A stretch of 35,208 nt of DNA, from assembly GCA_030729925.1 (NCBI GenBank), contig JANQWK010000050.1, positions 1 to 35,208 of the forward strand, read 5' to 3'. The notes beneath the pieces were generated by a model that saw nothing but the letters and a program-made list of their open reading frames with translations, ran no database searches and was not told the origin of the DNA. Positions 17,101 through 25,261 of the stretch are shown in pieces (position 1 is the stretch's first letter; the number at the start of each line of letters is the position of its first letter). Both the position numbers and the translations under genes were made by a program. The stretch is from Saprospiraceae bacterium (GTDB taxonomy: Bacteria; Bacteroidota; Bacteroidia; Chitinophagales; Saprospiraceae).

Positions 17101-17240
17101 ATTGTTTGAAGTAACCCAAGTAACAGGCCCACCTGTGGAAACGCCTGCCACCTCATTTTGTTTAATCATCCCGTTGCCTGCTTTCCCCAAAAAAATCTTT
17201 TGTATCTTGTATGCTATCCTATTACTTCAGCAGCAACTAT

Positions 17241-17726
17241 ATGGACTATTCAAACATTTTGGCACATATCCGAAAAATCGTTCGCGTGGTAAACCTTGAG
17301 TCCAAAAGGATAGAAAAGGAACATGGCATCAGTATCCCACAATTACTTTGTCTTAATTTTCTAAGCAAACAAAAAAGCTTCGTTTCTTACCACAAAGATA
17401 TTAAGGACTATCTTCAGCTGAACCCCAGTACCGTGACAGGAATCATCAATCGCCTGGAAAAAAAGGGGCTTATTGCCAAGTTACCCAGCTCCGACGACAA
17501 ACGCGCCACCCCGGTCGTCCTTACCGCCAAAGGACTTACCCTCCTGAAAAGCACTCCTGAGCCGCTACACGAACAAATTACCAGAAACCTGCAGCACTTG
17601 TCGGAAAGCAAGTTGGGACAATTGGAATCAGCTTTTGAATTGATTATCAAATTTATGAATATTAATGATTTAGATGCTGCACCTATTGTAACAGGTGAAA
17701 CTGTGATCGAGGAAAAACCTGAGTAA
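17241..17726 (+). CDS. MarR-family transcriptional regulator
   Basis: 161 aa from MDYSNILAHI; an in-frame ATG 10 codons upstream (17211) is possible but sits next to a TATCTTG promoter-like box (17203-17209), so transcription would begin after it. The winged-helix domain is clear: helix region YHKDIKDYLQLNPSTVTGIINRLEKKGLI (about 50-78) and wing SSDDKRATPVVLTAKG (83-98). MarR proteins bind as dimers and usually repress adjacent genes, releasing on ligand. The divergent RND operon is the natural target. It is followed at 78 bp by susC, which has its own promoter element. Confidence 0.9.
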   Translation: MDYSNILAHIRKIVRVVNLESKRIEKEHGISIPQLLCLNFLSKQKSFVSYHKDIKDYLQLNPSTVTGIINRLEKKGLIAKLPSSDDKRATPVVLTAKGLTLLKSTPEPLHEQITRNLQHLSESKLGQLESAFELIIKFMNINDLDAAPIVTGETVIEEKPE

Positions 17727-17762
17727 GGATTTTAGTTTCTATACAAACTAATTTTTATTTGT

Positions 17763-17770
17763 TACCTTTG
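17763..17770 (+). promoter_or_regulatory. Candidate -7 element (TACCTTTG) of the first susC gene
   Basis: Exact TAnnTTTG match, 33 bp upstream of the susC ATG at 17804 and 36 bp after the marR stop codon. The -33 element is not obvious. Confidence 0.45.
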
Positions 17771-17803
17771 CCTTGAAAGTATTGTGTAACAAATAAAATA
17801 TCT

Positions 17804-20800
17804 ATGTTCGTCAACAAGTTTACCTGGAGAGGGATCAAACTCGTTTTTTGTTTAATTGTCAGTCATTCATTATTTTATACCTTGCATGCGCAAGTGGTTG
17901 AGGGTCGGGTCACCGATGAAGAGGGTATGGGATTATTTGGTGCCAACGTATTGGTGAAGGGCACTTTGAATGGTACTACAACTGATTTCGATGGAAACTT
18001 TTCTTTGACTGTTTCAGCGGAAGACAAGGTTTTGCAGGTTTCATATATTGGTTTTGAGACGATTGAGCTGTTGTTATCTGGTGCGGATCGTTATGATATT
18101 GTGTTGCGGTCATCTGTAGAACTGGATGAAGTGTTGGTGACTGCGTTGGGGGTGGAGCGGAGTGAGAAGGCGATTGGTTATGCTGTTCAGGAGATTGGTG
18201 GATCCAATATTTCGAATGTAAAGCCGGTCAACGTTACGGAAGCGCTATCTGGAAAGGTAGCGGGTGTGTATGTGACATCCGGGTCATCGGGTCCGACGGC
18301 TTCTTCCAACATAACGATTCGGGGTCAGACCTCTCTGACGGGCAACAGTCAGGCTTTGTTTGTGGTCAATGGCATGCCCATTACAAATGGGTTGTTTAGC
18401 CCGGGCGATGGATTGAACGGATCTACGACTATTGATTTTGGTAATGCTGCCCAGCTGATCAATCCGGATGATATTGCTTCGATTACGGTGCTAAAAGGTG
18501 CAGCAGCAGGGGCGCTTTATGGTTCCCGTGCTTCCAATGGGGTAATTTTGGTGACTACCAAAACCGGCAAGGGAAGTAAGGGCTGGGGGTTGAGTATCAA
18601 TTCCAGTACAATGGCCGAGTCAGTGCTGAAGTTACCTGATTTTCAGGATGAATACGGTTTTGGCGGCTATGGTTTTTATAGCTATAACGGAGGAACGACC
18701 TACACTGCCGGATCTGACGGAGGGAAATACTATGATGCCTTCGGCGAAAACTGGGGTCCCCGGTTAGACGGTCAGGCGGTCAGGCAGTTTGATTCGGAAG
18801 GGGTTGCTGTTCCGCTGGTGTCGGCAAAAGACAATATCCGCGATTTTTTCCGAACAGGAATGACCAGCATTAATAATATCGCCTTGAGCAATGCAGGGGA
18901 GTCCGGCGATTTTCGCTTTTCCTTTACAAATTTGAGTAGGGAGGGAATTGTTCCCAACACAGACCTGCAGCGCAACACTTTTTTTTCGAGTATCGGTAAG
19001 CGGATGTTTGAGGACAAGTTGGAACTGCGCATGAACACGATGTACGTTCGCAGTGCATCGGGTAACGTGCCCAATGCCGGATACGACGAGAGTAGTTCGA
19101 TTATGTACGGTTGGCTGTGGTATCCCCGCCAGGTTCCAATTGAATCGCTGAGAGATTATTGGAAGCCTGGTTTGGAAGGTGTTGAGCAGAATTATGTAGA
19201 AGAACTTTGGGTAAACAATCCCTGGTTGATTGTCAACGAAAACACCAATGCCTTTCAGGAAAACCGGATTATAGGGAACGCAGCGCTGACCTGGCATTTT
19301 TCCGATCGCCTAAACATGAGGTTCCGCTTCGGTGCAGATTCCAAAGACGAGCAGCGGCAGTTTAGGCGGGCAGCTTCGACCAAAGGGGTTTTGTTTGGGA
19401 GTTATCGGGAGGACGAACTATCTTTTCTGGAAACAAATACGGAGTTGCTCTTGTCTTTCCAGACCAAACGGCAACATTCGTTTGTGCTGGATGCAAAAGT
19501 GGGTGGCAACCTGATGAAACAGCAGAGCAATATCCTTTCGGCCAACAATCCGCAGCTTCTACAGCCTGGCGTTTTTACCCTGACAAACAACCGCTCGAAT
19601 GTGCTGGTGGAAAATCCCCGTGCAGAAAAGGGTATTCACTCGGTTTTTGGGCTGCTAAGCCTGGCTTACAAGAATTTCCTTTATCTGGATGTTTCCGGTC
19701 GGAATGATTGGTCGAGTACCCTGCCGACTTCCACCAATTCTTATTTTTACCCTTCTTTTTCTTTGAGTGCGGTGTTGTCCGAGCGCATGAATCTTCCTGC
19801 CAATGCCCTGCTTTCATTTTTGAAACTGAGAGCCAACTACGCAGCAGTAGGCAGTGACACGGATCCCTATTTGCTCACCAATTTTTACGAACCGGAGCCT
19901 TTGTTCGGTGCTTCTCCTGCTTTTCGCACCAGTGCATTTGCTGCCAATCCCGACCTGAAACCCGAGCGTACGCAATCCTGGGAGTTAGGGGTGGATATGC
20001 GGTTTGCCAATAACCGACTTGGGTTGGATGCGACGTATTACCAGATGCTGAGTGAAGATCAGATTATTTTTCTTCCGGTGGCGTTGACGAGTGGTAAGCA
20101 GACCCGTTTGGCCAATGGAGGTACGATCAGCAACAAGGGTTTTGAGCTGAGCTTGTATGCAAAACCGGTAAAGCGGGATAAATTCTCCTGGGACATCAAC
20201 CTGAACCTGGGGCACAATCGGGCTATTGTAGAGGAGTTGCCCGAAGGTGTGTCTGGCAGTTATCCCATAGTCGCTGATGTATATCCCGGTGACGAGGGCT
20301 CTGCCAATATGGAATATGTGGCCATCAAGGGAGAGCTGCTGGGGCAGATCTGGGGACTTGGTTTTCAACGCGACGCCCAGGACAACATCATACACGAAAA
20401 CGGTTTGCCGCTGCTGACTTCAGAAAAGGTTTCAGCAGGTTCTTACCAGCCGGATCTGCGCGTGGGCTTGTACAACACCCTCACTTATGGAAATGTAAGT
20501 CTGGGCTTCCTCTTCGACGGACAAATTGGCGGCAAGATTTATTCTCGTACCCATGCCCTGATGAATACAGGAGGAACCATCACCAATAACGATGACCCCA
20601 ATTTATCGCTTTCCACACTCGACGGGCGCAGCAACTATACGATAAGCTATGATGCCCAAGGCTTACCCGTCTATGCAGGAGACCCCGGTCCCGGTGTGGT
20701 AGGTCCTGGGGTGATGTACGATCTTGAGGGCAATCTGGTCGAAAACACGATTGCGGTGCCTACGAGAGATTACTTCTATGCCTATTATGGCAACGGATTT

Positions 20801-21079
20801 AACCGCGATAATGTAGAGGCCGCTACCTACGACGCCACTTACTTCAAACTTCGGGAACTCAGACTCGCATGGCGGCTTCCGGCTGCCTGGACAGCACGAG
20901 CGGGTTTACAGCAGGCCACCCTTTCGATTTTGGGCAGAAACCTGCTGCTTTTCACAGACGTACCCTCTATTGATCCCGAAACCTATTCTATTCGCAATGG
21001 ATTGTTTGTCAATGGATTTGAAAGTACGCAGCTGCCTTCTACTCGTAGTTTCGGGCTTGCGCTGAACCTTTCTTTCTAA
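17804..21079 (+). CDS. SusC/RagA-family TonB-dependent outer-membrane transporter
   Basis: 1091 aa. Signal peptide to about residue 30 (LHAQ), carboxypeptidase-regulatory-like domain (VVEGRVTDEEGMGLFGANVLVKGT, about 30-105), TonB-box/plug start LDEVLVTALGVERSEKAIGYAVQE, plug motifs ALSGKVAGVYV, ITIRGQTSLTGN and ITVLKGAAAGALYGSRASNG (about 110-235), then a long beta-barrel ending in a terminal Phe (LNLSF). SusC proteins import bulky substrates through the outer membrane with a SusD lid, using TonB energy. susD follows after 31 bp and a BCCT transporter 36 bp after that, suggesting a three-gene operon. The VTALG-type plug start is typical of a large SusC subgroup whose substrates are not predictable from sequence. 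Confidence 0.94.
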   Translation: MFVNKFTWRGIKLVFCLIVSHSLFYTLHAQVVEGRVTDEEGMGLFGANVLVKGTLNGTTTDFDGNFSLTVSAEDKVLQVSYIGFETIELLLSGADRYDIVLRSSVELDEVLVTALGVERSEKAIGYAVQEIGGSNISNVKPVNVTEALSGKVAGVYVTSGSSGPTASSNITIRGQTSLTGNSQALFVVNGMPITNGLFSPGDGLNGSTTIDFGNAAQLINPDDIASITVLKGAAAGALYGSRASNGVILVTTKTGKGSKGWGLSINSSTMAESVLKLPDFQDEYGFGGYGFYSYNGGTTYTAGSDGGKYYDAFGENWGPRLDGQAVRQFDSEGVAVPLVSAKDNIRDFFRTGMTSINNIALSNAGESGDFRFSFTNLSREGIVPNTDLQRNTFFSSIGKRMFEDKLELRMNTMYVRSASGNVPNAGYDESSSIMYGWLWYPRQVPIESLRDYWKPGLEGVEQNYVEELWVNNPWLIVNENTNAFQENRIIGNAALTWHFSDRLNMRFRFGADSKDEQRQFRRAASTKGVLFGSYREDELSFLETNTELLLSFQTKRQHSFVLDAKVGGNLMKQQSNILSANNPQLLQPGVFTLTNNRSNVLVENPRAEKGIHSVFGLLSLAYKNFLYLDVSGRNDWSSTLPTSTNSYFYPSFSLSAVLSERMNLPANALLSFLKLRANYAAVGSDTDPYLLTNFYEPEPLFGASPAFRTSAFAANPDLKPERTQSWELGVDMRFANNRLGLDATYYQMLSEDQIIFLPVALTSGKQTRLANGGTISNKGFELSLYAKPVKRDKFSWDINLNLGHNRAIVEELPEGVSGSYPIVADVYPGDEGSANMEYVAIKGELLGQIWGLGFQRDAQDNIIHENGLPLLTSEKVSAGSYQPDLRVGLYNTLTYGNVSLGFLFDGQIGGKIYSRTHALMNTGGTITNNDDPNLSLSTLDGRSNYTISYDAQGLPVYAGDPGPGVVGPGVMYDLEGNLVENTIAVPTRDYFYAYYGNGFNRDNVEAATYDATYFKLRELRLAWRLPAAWTARAGLQQATLSILGRNLLLFTDVPSIDPETYSIRNGLFVNGFESTQLPSTRSFGLALNLSF

Positions 21080-21110
21080 GGACAACTTCCCTTTCAACCT
21101 TTAAATATTT

Positions 21111-22586
21111 ATGATGCGTTATCTATATTTTCTACTCTTTTTATGGTTTGTTTCATTTTCCTGTACGGAAAATCTGGAGGACCTCAACGAAAACCCCAAC
21201 CAACCTGAGGCTGTTGATGCGGGGGTATTGTTTACTTCTGCCATTCGCAGCAGTATGAATGCCTCGGTCATGGAAAGTTTTTTGATAGGCAACAATGCAG
21301 CCCAGCTTACCGCAAAAACGCTCCGAACGGAGGTTGATATTTACGCTTGGAACGCTTTTCCCACGGTGTGGGACGCTTTTTATGCTGCTCTTGCCAACCT
21401 GGAGGAAGCGGAGCGCATTGCTGCAGCCAATGGCAATGCCAACATGCAGGGCGTCGTAAAAGTGATGAAAGTCTGGTGTTTCTCTGTTTTGACGGATGCC
21501 TATGGCGACGTTCCTTACAGGGAAGCAGTCACAGGAGTATCGGCGGGTAATTTTACGCCGGCTTATGATTCCCAGGAGGACATCTATACCGGGTCGGGGG
21601 GGTTGCTCGATGAGCTGGCTACAGCTGCAGCATTATTGGGTTCGGGCGGAGCCGTTTCCGGTGATATCCTGTACAATGGAGATGTCTCCCGTTGGGAAAA
21701 ACTGGCGAATGCTTTGACGCTTAGATTGTTGTTACATGCCTCCGGGCGAATAGACGTCTCTGCGCAGTTTAACCAGGTATTTAGCCAGGCAGCGCTGATG
21801 GCATCCAATGCTGATGGTGCAGCACTAACGTATTTGGGAAATTTCCCGAACACCTTTCCGTTACTGCCCTTAAAAACGGGTGATTTTGATGCGGTGGTGA
21901 TGAGTGACCGTGCGGTGGCAGTGATGCAGCAATACGGGGATCCCCGACTGATTGCCTATGCACGCCCGGACAACCTTGACTTTAGCAACCCTGTTTTTGA
22001 CGGCGCCAGTAATGGCTCCGAAAACGCGGATGCCTGTGACAAATCGGGTTCCCGTTTGGGTTTGGCGTATTTTGATTACCCTGGTCATCCGGTACAGAAC
22101 GATCACGCTGAAGCCTTGCTGATGACTTACGCCGAGCAGCAATTTATTTTGGCGGAAGCCGCATTCAAAGGTATCATCAGTGCGGATCCTGAGTTGTATT
22201 ACAAAAGTGGTATTCAGGCATCCATGGACTATTACCAGGCTGATTTTGAACTATTTGGTTATATGGACTTTGAGGACTATTACAACCGGTCTGGCGTAGC
22301 ATATCGGGGTGAACACAACCAGATTCGCGAGCAAAAATGGCTGGCACTCTTCTTTACCGGGCTGGAGCCTTATTTTGAAGTGCGCCGTTGGCTGTATGAA
22401 TCCGGGTTTGACTGGGATGCTATTCCATTTGTATATCCAACTTGTGAGAACCTCAACAACGACCTTTTGCCCTTGCGGTTTTTGTATCCGGGGGAGGAAA
22501 AAAGTCTCAACCGGGTCAGTTACGACGCTGCAGTAGTGCGTATGGGGTCTGATAACCAGAACACAACTATGTGGCTGGTACAATAA
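21111..22586 (+). CDS. SusD/RagB-family outer-membrane lipoprotein (SusD-like_2 type)
   Basis: 491 aa; two ATGs at codons 1 and 2. Lipobox SFSC at residues 15-18 gives surface-exposed lipoprotein anchoring. The mature start (ENLEDLNENPNQPEAVDAGVLFTSA) is characteristic of the SusD-like_2 group, followed by TPR-like helices (LANLEEAERIAAANGN, MKVWCFSVLTDAYGDVPYREA) and a C-terminal part with EQKWLALFFTGLEPYFEVRRW. It caps the upstream SusC barrel. Same operon as SusC. Confidence 0.92.
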   Translation: MMRYLYFLLFLWFVSFSCTENLEDLNENPNQPEAVDAGVLFTSAIRSSMNASVMESFLIGNNAAQLTAKTLRTEVDIYAWNAFPTVWDAFYAALANLEEAERIAAANGNANMQGVVKVMKVWCFSVLTDAYGDVPYREAVTGVSAGNFTPAYDSQEDIYTGSGGLLDELATAAALLGSGGAVSGDILYNGDVSRWEKLANALTLRLLLHASGRIDVSAQFNQVFSQAALMASNADGAALTYLGNFPNTFPLLPLKTGDFDAVVMSDRAVAVMQQYGDPRLIAYARPDNLDFSNPVFDGASNGSENADACDKSGSRLGLAYFDYPGHPVQNDHAEALLMTYAEQQFILAEAAFKGIISADPELYYKSGIQASMDYYQADFELFGYMDFEDYYNRSGVAYRGEHNQIREQKWLALFFTGLEPYFEVRRWLYESGFDWDAIPFVYPTCENLNNDLLPLRFLYPGEEKSLNRVSYDAAVVRMGSDNQNTTMWLVQ

Positions 22587-22588
22587 TT

Positions 22589-22606
22589 TTTTCCCGAAGG
22601 GGAAAA
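22589..22606 (+). other. Short hairpin between susD and the BCCT gene
   Basis: TTTTCCC pairs with GGGAAAA around a GAAG loop in the 36-bp gap. No T run follows, so it probably does not terminate; it may protect the susCD message or tune read-through into the transporter gene. Confidence 0.45.
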
Positions 22607-22622
22607 TATTCAAAATAATGGT

Positions 22623-24176
22623 ATGTCAAAGCGTTTACGAGCTTATTTCGATATTCACGCACCTGTATTTTACCCTGCCTCGTTGATCATTTTGTTTTTC
22701 ATAGGCTTGACCCTGGTAATAGGCAAGCCTATGGAGGCAGTATTTGCCAGGCTATCTCAGGAGATGACCAGCAAAACGGGTTGGCTGTTTGTTTTTGGGG
22801 TGAATTTTTTTGTGGTTTTTAGTTTGTACCTGGCGCTGGGGAAATTTGGTCGTATCAGACTGGGTGGTGCGGAAGCGAGGCCTGACTTTAGTTTATTTGC
22901 GTGGTTTGCCATGCTCTTTTCTGCTGGGATGGGTATAGGTCTGCTGTTTTTCAGCGTAGCTGAGCCGGTCATGCACTTTTCCAATCCGCCTCTTCCCGTA
23001 TCCAGCCCCAACGAAGCTGTTCGCAACGCCTTTAAATTCACCTTTCTGCACTATGGGTTGCACGCCTGGGCTATTTATGCGGTAGTGGGTTTGGCTTTAG
23101 CTTTTTTTACCTTCAACAAACACCTACCCTTGACCATCCGGTCTGTATTTTACCCTTTGCTGGGGGATAGGATTTACGGCTGGCCAGGGCATATTACAGA
23201 CATAGTAGCGGTAGTTGCCACGCTGTTTGGCTTGGCCACTTCGCTAGGATTTGGGGTGCAGCAGGTATCGGCGGGTCTGAGTCATCTTTTCGGCACGCCG
23301 GACACGATAGGCGTACAGGTCATATTGATCGTAGTCATCACCCTGGGTGCAACTGCTTCGGTGGTATTGGGTTTAGACAAGGGCGTTAGGGTTTTGAGTG
23401 AATTTAACATGCGTCTGGGGCTGTTTTTCCTGGTCATGATGTTAGTGATTGGCCCTACGGTCTTTCTGTTGGATGGGTTCATACAGAACACGGGTGCTTA
23501 CCTGCAGGACATGATTCGGCTGGGAACCTGGACGGAGGCCTATACGGGTACGGACTGGCAAAACAACTGGACTGTATTTTATTGGGCCTGGTGGATATCG
23601 TGGTCACCCTTTGTGGGGATGTTTATCGCGCGGGTATCCAGGGGGCGCACGATACGGGAATTTGTCCTTGGGGTACTCATTGTTCCGTCGTTGCTCACGT
23701 TTCTGTGGATGACGGTTTTTGGCGGTTCTGCCCTGTCATTGGTCATGGACGGAGCGACGGTAATTTCTGAAGCGGTCAACCAAAATATAGCCACAGCCTT
23801 ATTCGTCATGCTGGAACAATACCCCTTGGCCGAATTCATGTCGGTGCTTGGTATTGTCCTGGTTATGAGCTTTTTCGTCACCTCCTCTGACAGTGGCTCG
23901 CTGGTCATTGACAGCATCACTTCTGGGGGCAAGCTCGATGCACCGGTAGGGCAGCGCATTTTTTGGGCTTTATCGGAAGGAGCCGTAGCCGGAACCCTAT
24001 TGCTGGGTGGGGGACTTGCCGCTTTACAAACAGCGGCTGTCACCACGGGCCTACCTTTTGCTATTATTCTGTTTGTCATGTGTTTTAGTCTTTACAAGGG
24101 CTTACAGGAAGAATGGGATAAGCTCAACCGCTTGCCGCGGAAAAAAATCAGACCCAGGCAGCGGAAAATGGTTTAG
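22623..24176 (+). CDS. BCCT-family betaine/carnitine/choline transporter
   Basis: 517 aa with about 12 transmembrane segments in the inner membrane. BCCT signatures: GMGIG at 102-106 in the TM3 stretch, the aromatic W149/Y152 pair in HAWAIYAVVG, and the signature WTVFYWAWWISWSP (316-329), whose tryptophans form the cation-pi box that holds trimethylammonium groups in BetP and CaiT. Uptake of glycine betaine, choline or a related solute coupled to Na+ or H+ is expected. It lacks the long C-terminal osmosensing tail of BetP; the C-terminus is short and basic (RKKIRPRQRK). It begins 36 bp after susD and probably shares its transcript. Confidence 0.95.
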   Translation: MSKRLRAYFDIHAPVFYPASLIILFFIGLTLVIGKPMEAVFARLSQEMTSKTGWLFVFGVNFFVVFSLYLALGKFGRIRLGGAEARPDFSLFAWFAMLFSAGMGIGLLFFSVAEPVMHFSNPPLPVSSPNEAVRNAFKFTFLHYGLHAWAIYAVVGLALAFFTFNKHLPLTIRSVFYPLLGDRIYGWPGHITDIVAVVATLFGLATSLGFGVQQVSAGLSHLFGTPDTIGVQVILIVVITLGATASVVLGLDKGVRVLSEFNMRLGLFFLVMMLVIGPTVFLLDGFIQNTGAYLQDMIRLGTWTEAYTGTDWQNNWTVFYWAWWISWSPFVGMFIARVSRGRTIREFVLGVLIVPSLLTFLWMTVFGGSALSLVMDGATVISEAVNQNIATALFVMLEQYPLAEFMSVLGIVLVMSFFVTSSDSGSLVIDSITSGGKLDAPVGQRIFWALSEGAVAGTLLLGGGLAALQTAAVTTGLPFAIILFVMCFSLYKGLQEEWDKLNRLPRKKIRPRQRKMV

Positions 24177-24542
24177 GAGGCTGGTCGAGGTTTTCTTGGG
24201 AGGTTTTGCTGTGGGTTTGCCCGAAGAAACAGAGGACAGGGCGTGCCCTGCTGTCCTTACGTTGTGAATATCTGTGGTTGATATTTTTGTCAATGGCCAA
24301 CGGCCAATAGCCAACGGTTGGTTTCCGTGAAAATCGTTTTTTAATCTGCGAAATCTGTGGATCCTGTTTTGAAGCTTACAAAAGCTTTTTGTATAGTTCT
24401 CGCGCTCTTTTTCAGAAAATTCTTAATTTCGCGGTTCGAAACAGGCGGATAAACCGGCACGTATATTTTTTCGAGCCGGGATCATTGGCTATCAGGCACT
24501 GTTGCGTTAAAAATAAATTTAATCACATTAAAAAACTTTGCG
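24177..24542. other. 366-bp intergenic region with hairpin and short repeats
   Basis: No gene is supported. It contains a hairpin at 24234-24256 (GGACAG...CTGTCC enclosing an inner CAGGGC-GT-GCCCTG stem) and, around 24294-24318, three heptads GGCCAAC/GGCCAAT/AGCCAAC followed by the CCAACGGTTGG palindrome. TCTGTGG occurs twice (near 24270 and 24354). A TAATTTCG box near 24425 resembles a promoter element, but distance to the next gene makes this weak. Confidence 0.5.
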
Positions 24543-25181
24543 ATGTCTGATCAAACTTTTTTGAATCAAAAGATCCGCATAGGGCAAACAGAAATTCCGC
24601 TTTTATATTTGATTGGTGGTGTGGCTTTGTTGTTCATCATCTTTGCACTTTTTTCCGGATCCGGAAGCGCAACGGATGCTAACGGGAACAGGTATGCCAC
24701 GAAGCGAATGAAAGATGGCCGGGTTTGGGTTACGGAAAATCTTCGTGCTGAAGTTGAGGACTCTTATTGCTTCTTAAATACGTCTGAAAACTGCGAGACT
24801 TATGGTCGGTTGTACACCTGGCAGTCGGCGCAGTTGGCTTGTGCGAGTTTGGGCAAGCGCTGGAGGCTTCCTACGGACGAGGAGTGGGGTAAGTTGGCTG
24901 CTGCTTATGGTGGGTACAAGGGCGATAGCGAAGATGAAGGCAAAGGAGCGGCTACTGCTTTGCTGGGAGAGGGAGTCAGTGGATTCAAAGCAACGCTGAG
25001 CGGTTTTGGTGTAATGGGTCAGCGGTTTATGTATCAGAATGACATGGGGGCTTACTGGACTTCTACGGAACTGGATGGGCGGTATGCCTGGAATTATGGT
25101 TTTGAGGTAGGAACGAACAATTTGGTTCGTGACAAAATTACGAAGGTTTACAACCTTTGTGTACGCTGTATCCGGGATTAG
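24543..25181 (+). CDS. FISUMP-domain protein with N-terminal membrane anchor
   Basis: 212 aa. A single transmembrane segment (IPLLYLIGGVALLFIIFALFSG, about 18-40) is preceded by a short polar stretch. The rest matches the Fibrobacter succinogenes major paralogous (FISUMP, TIGR02145) domain: DANGNRYATKRMKDGRVWVTENL, GRLYTWQSAQLAC, GKRWRLPTDEEWGKLAAAYGG, YWTSTELDGRYAWNYGF and the closing CVRCIRD. Four or more cysteines (C77, C86, C98, C207, C210 region) may form disulfides. Such domains resemble the formylglycine/C-lectin-like fold; the role is unknown. It is a lone gene convergent with trpB2. Confidence 0.9.
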   Translation: MSDQTFLNQKIRIGQTEIPLLYLIGGVALLFIIFALFSGSGSATDANGNRYATKRMKDGRVWVTENLRAEVEDSYCFLNTSENCETYGRLYTWQSAQLACASLGKRWRLPTDEEWGKLAAAYGGYKGDSEDEGKGAATALLGEGVSGFKATLSGFGVMGQRFMYQNDMGAYWTSTELDGRYAWNYGFEVGTNNLVRDKITKVYNLCVRCIRD

Positions 25182-25207
25182 GATACGCTTGTACGATGTA
25201 TAACTAT

Positions 25208-25245
25208 AGCAGGCGCGTTATCCGAGTAGGGGTGGCGCGCCTGCT
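25208..25245. terminator. GC-rich convergent hairpin between FISUMP and trpB2 genes
   Basis: AGCAGGCGCG at 25208-25217 pairs perfectly over 10 bp with CGCGCCTGCT at 25236-25245 around an 18-nt loop. It is the only structure in the 80-bp convergent gap; neither strand has a real T run, so it is a terminator candidate by position only. Confidence 0.5.
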
Positions 25246-25261
25246 TCCGTTTAAGATGGTA

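Noticed and set aside
17017-17190. Extended N-terminus of the efflux adaptor
   Set aside because: The extra 58 codons cross the divergent promoter region; starting at 17016 gives a lipoprotein signal.
17881-17893. GCATGCGCAA shared between the first susC gene and the duplicated-domain gene (27932-27942)
   Set aside because: Both occurrences encode the H-A-Q end of a signal peptide; the match is explained by codon choice at similar residues.
21080-21110. Promoter between the first susC and susD
   Set aside because: Only 31 bp and no TAnnTTTG element; co-transcription is the simpler reading.
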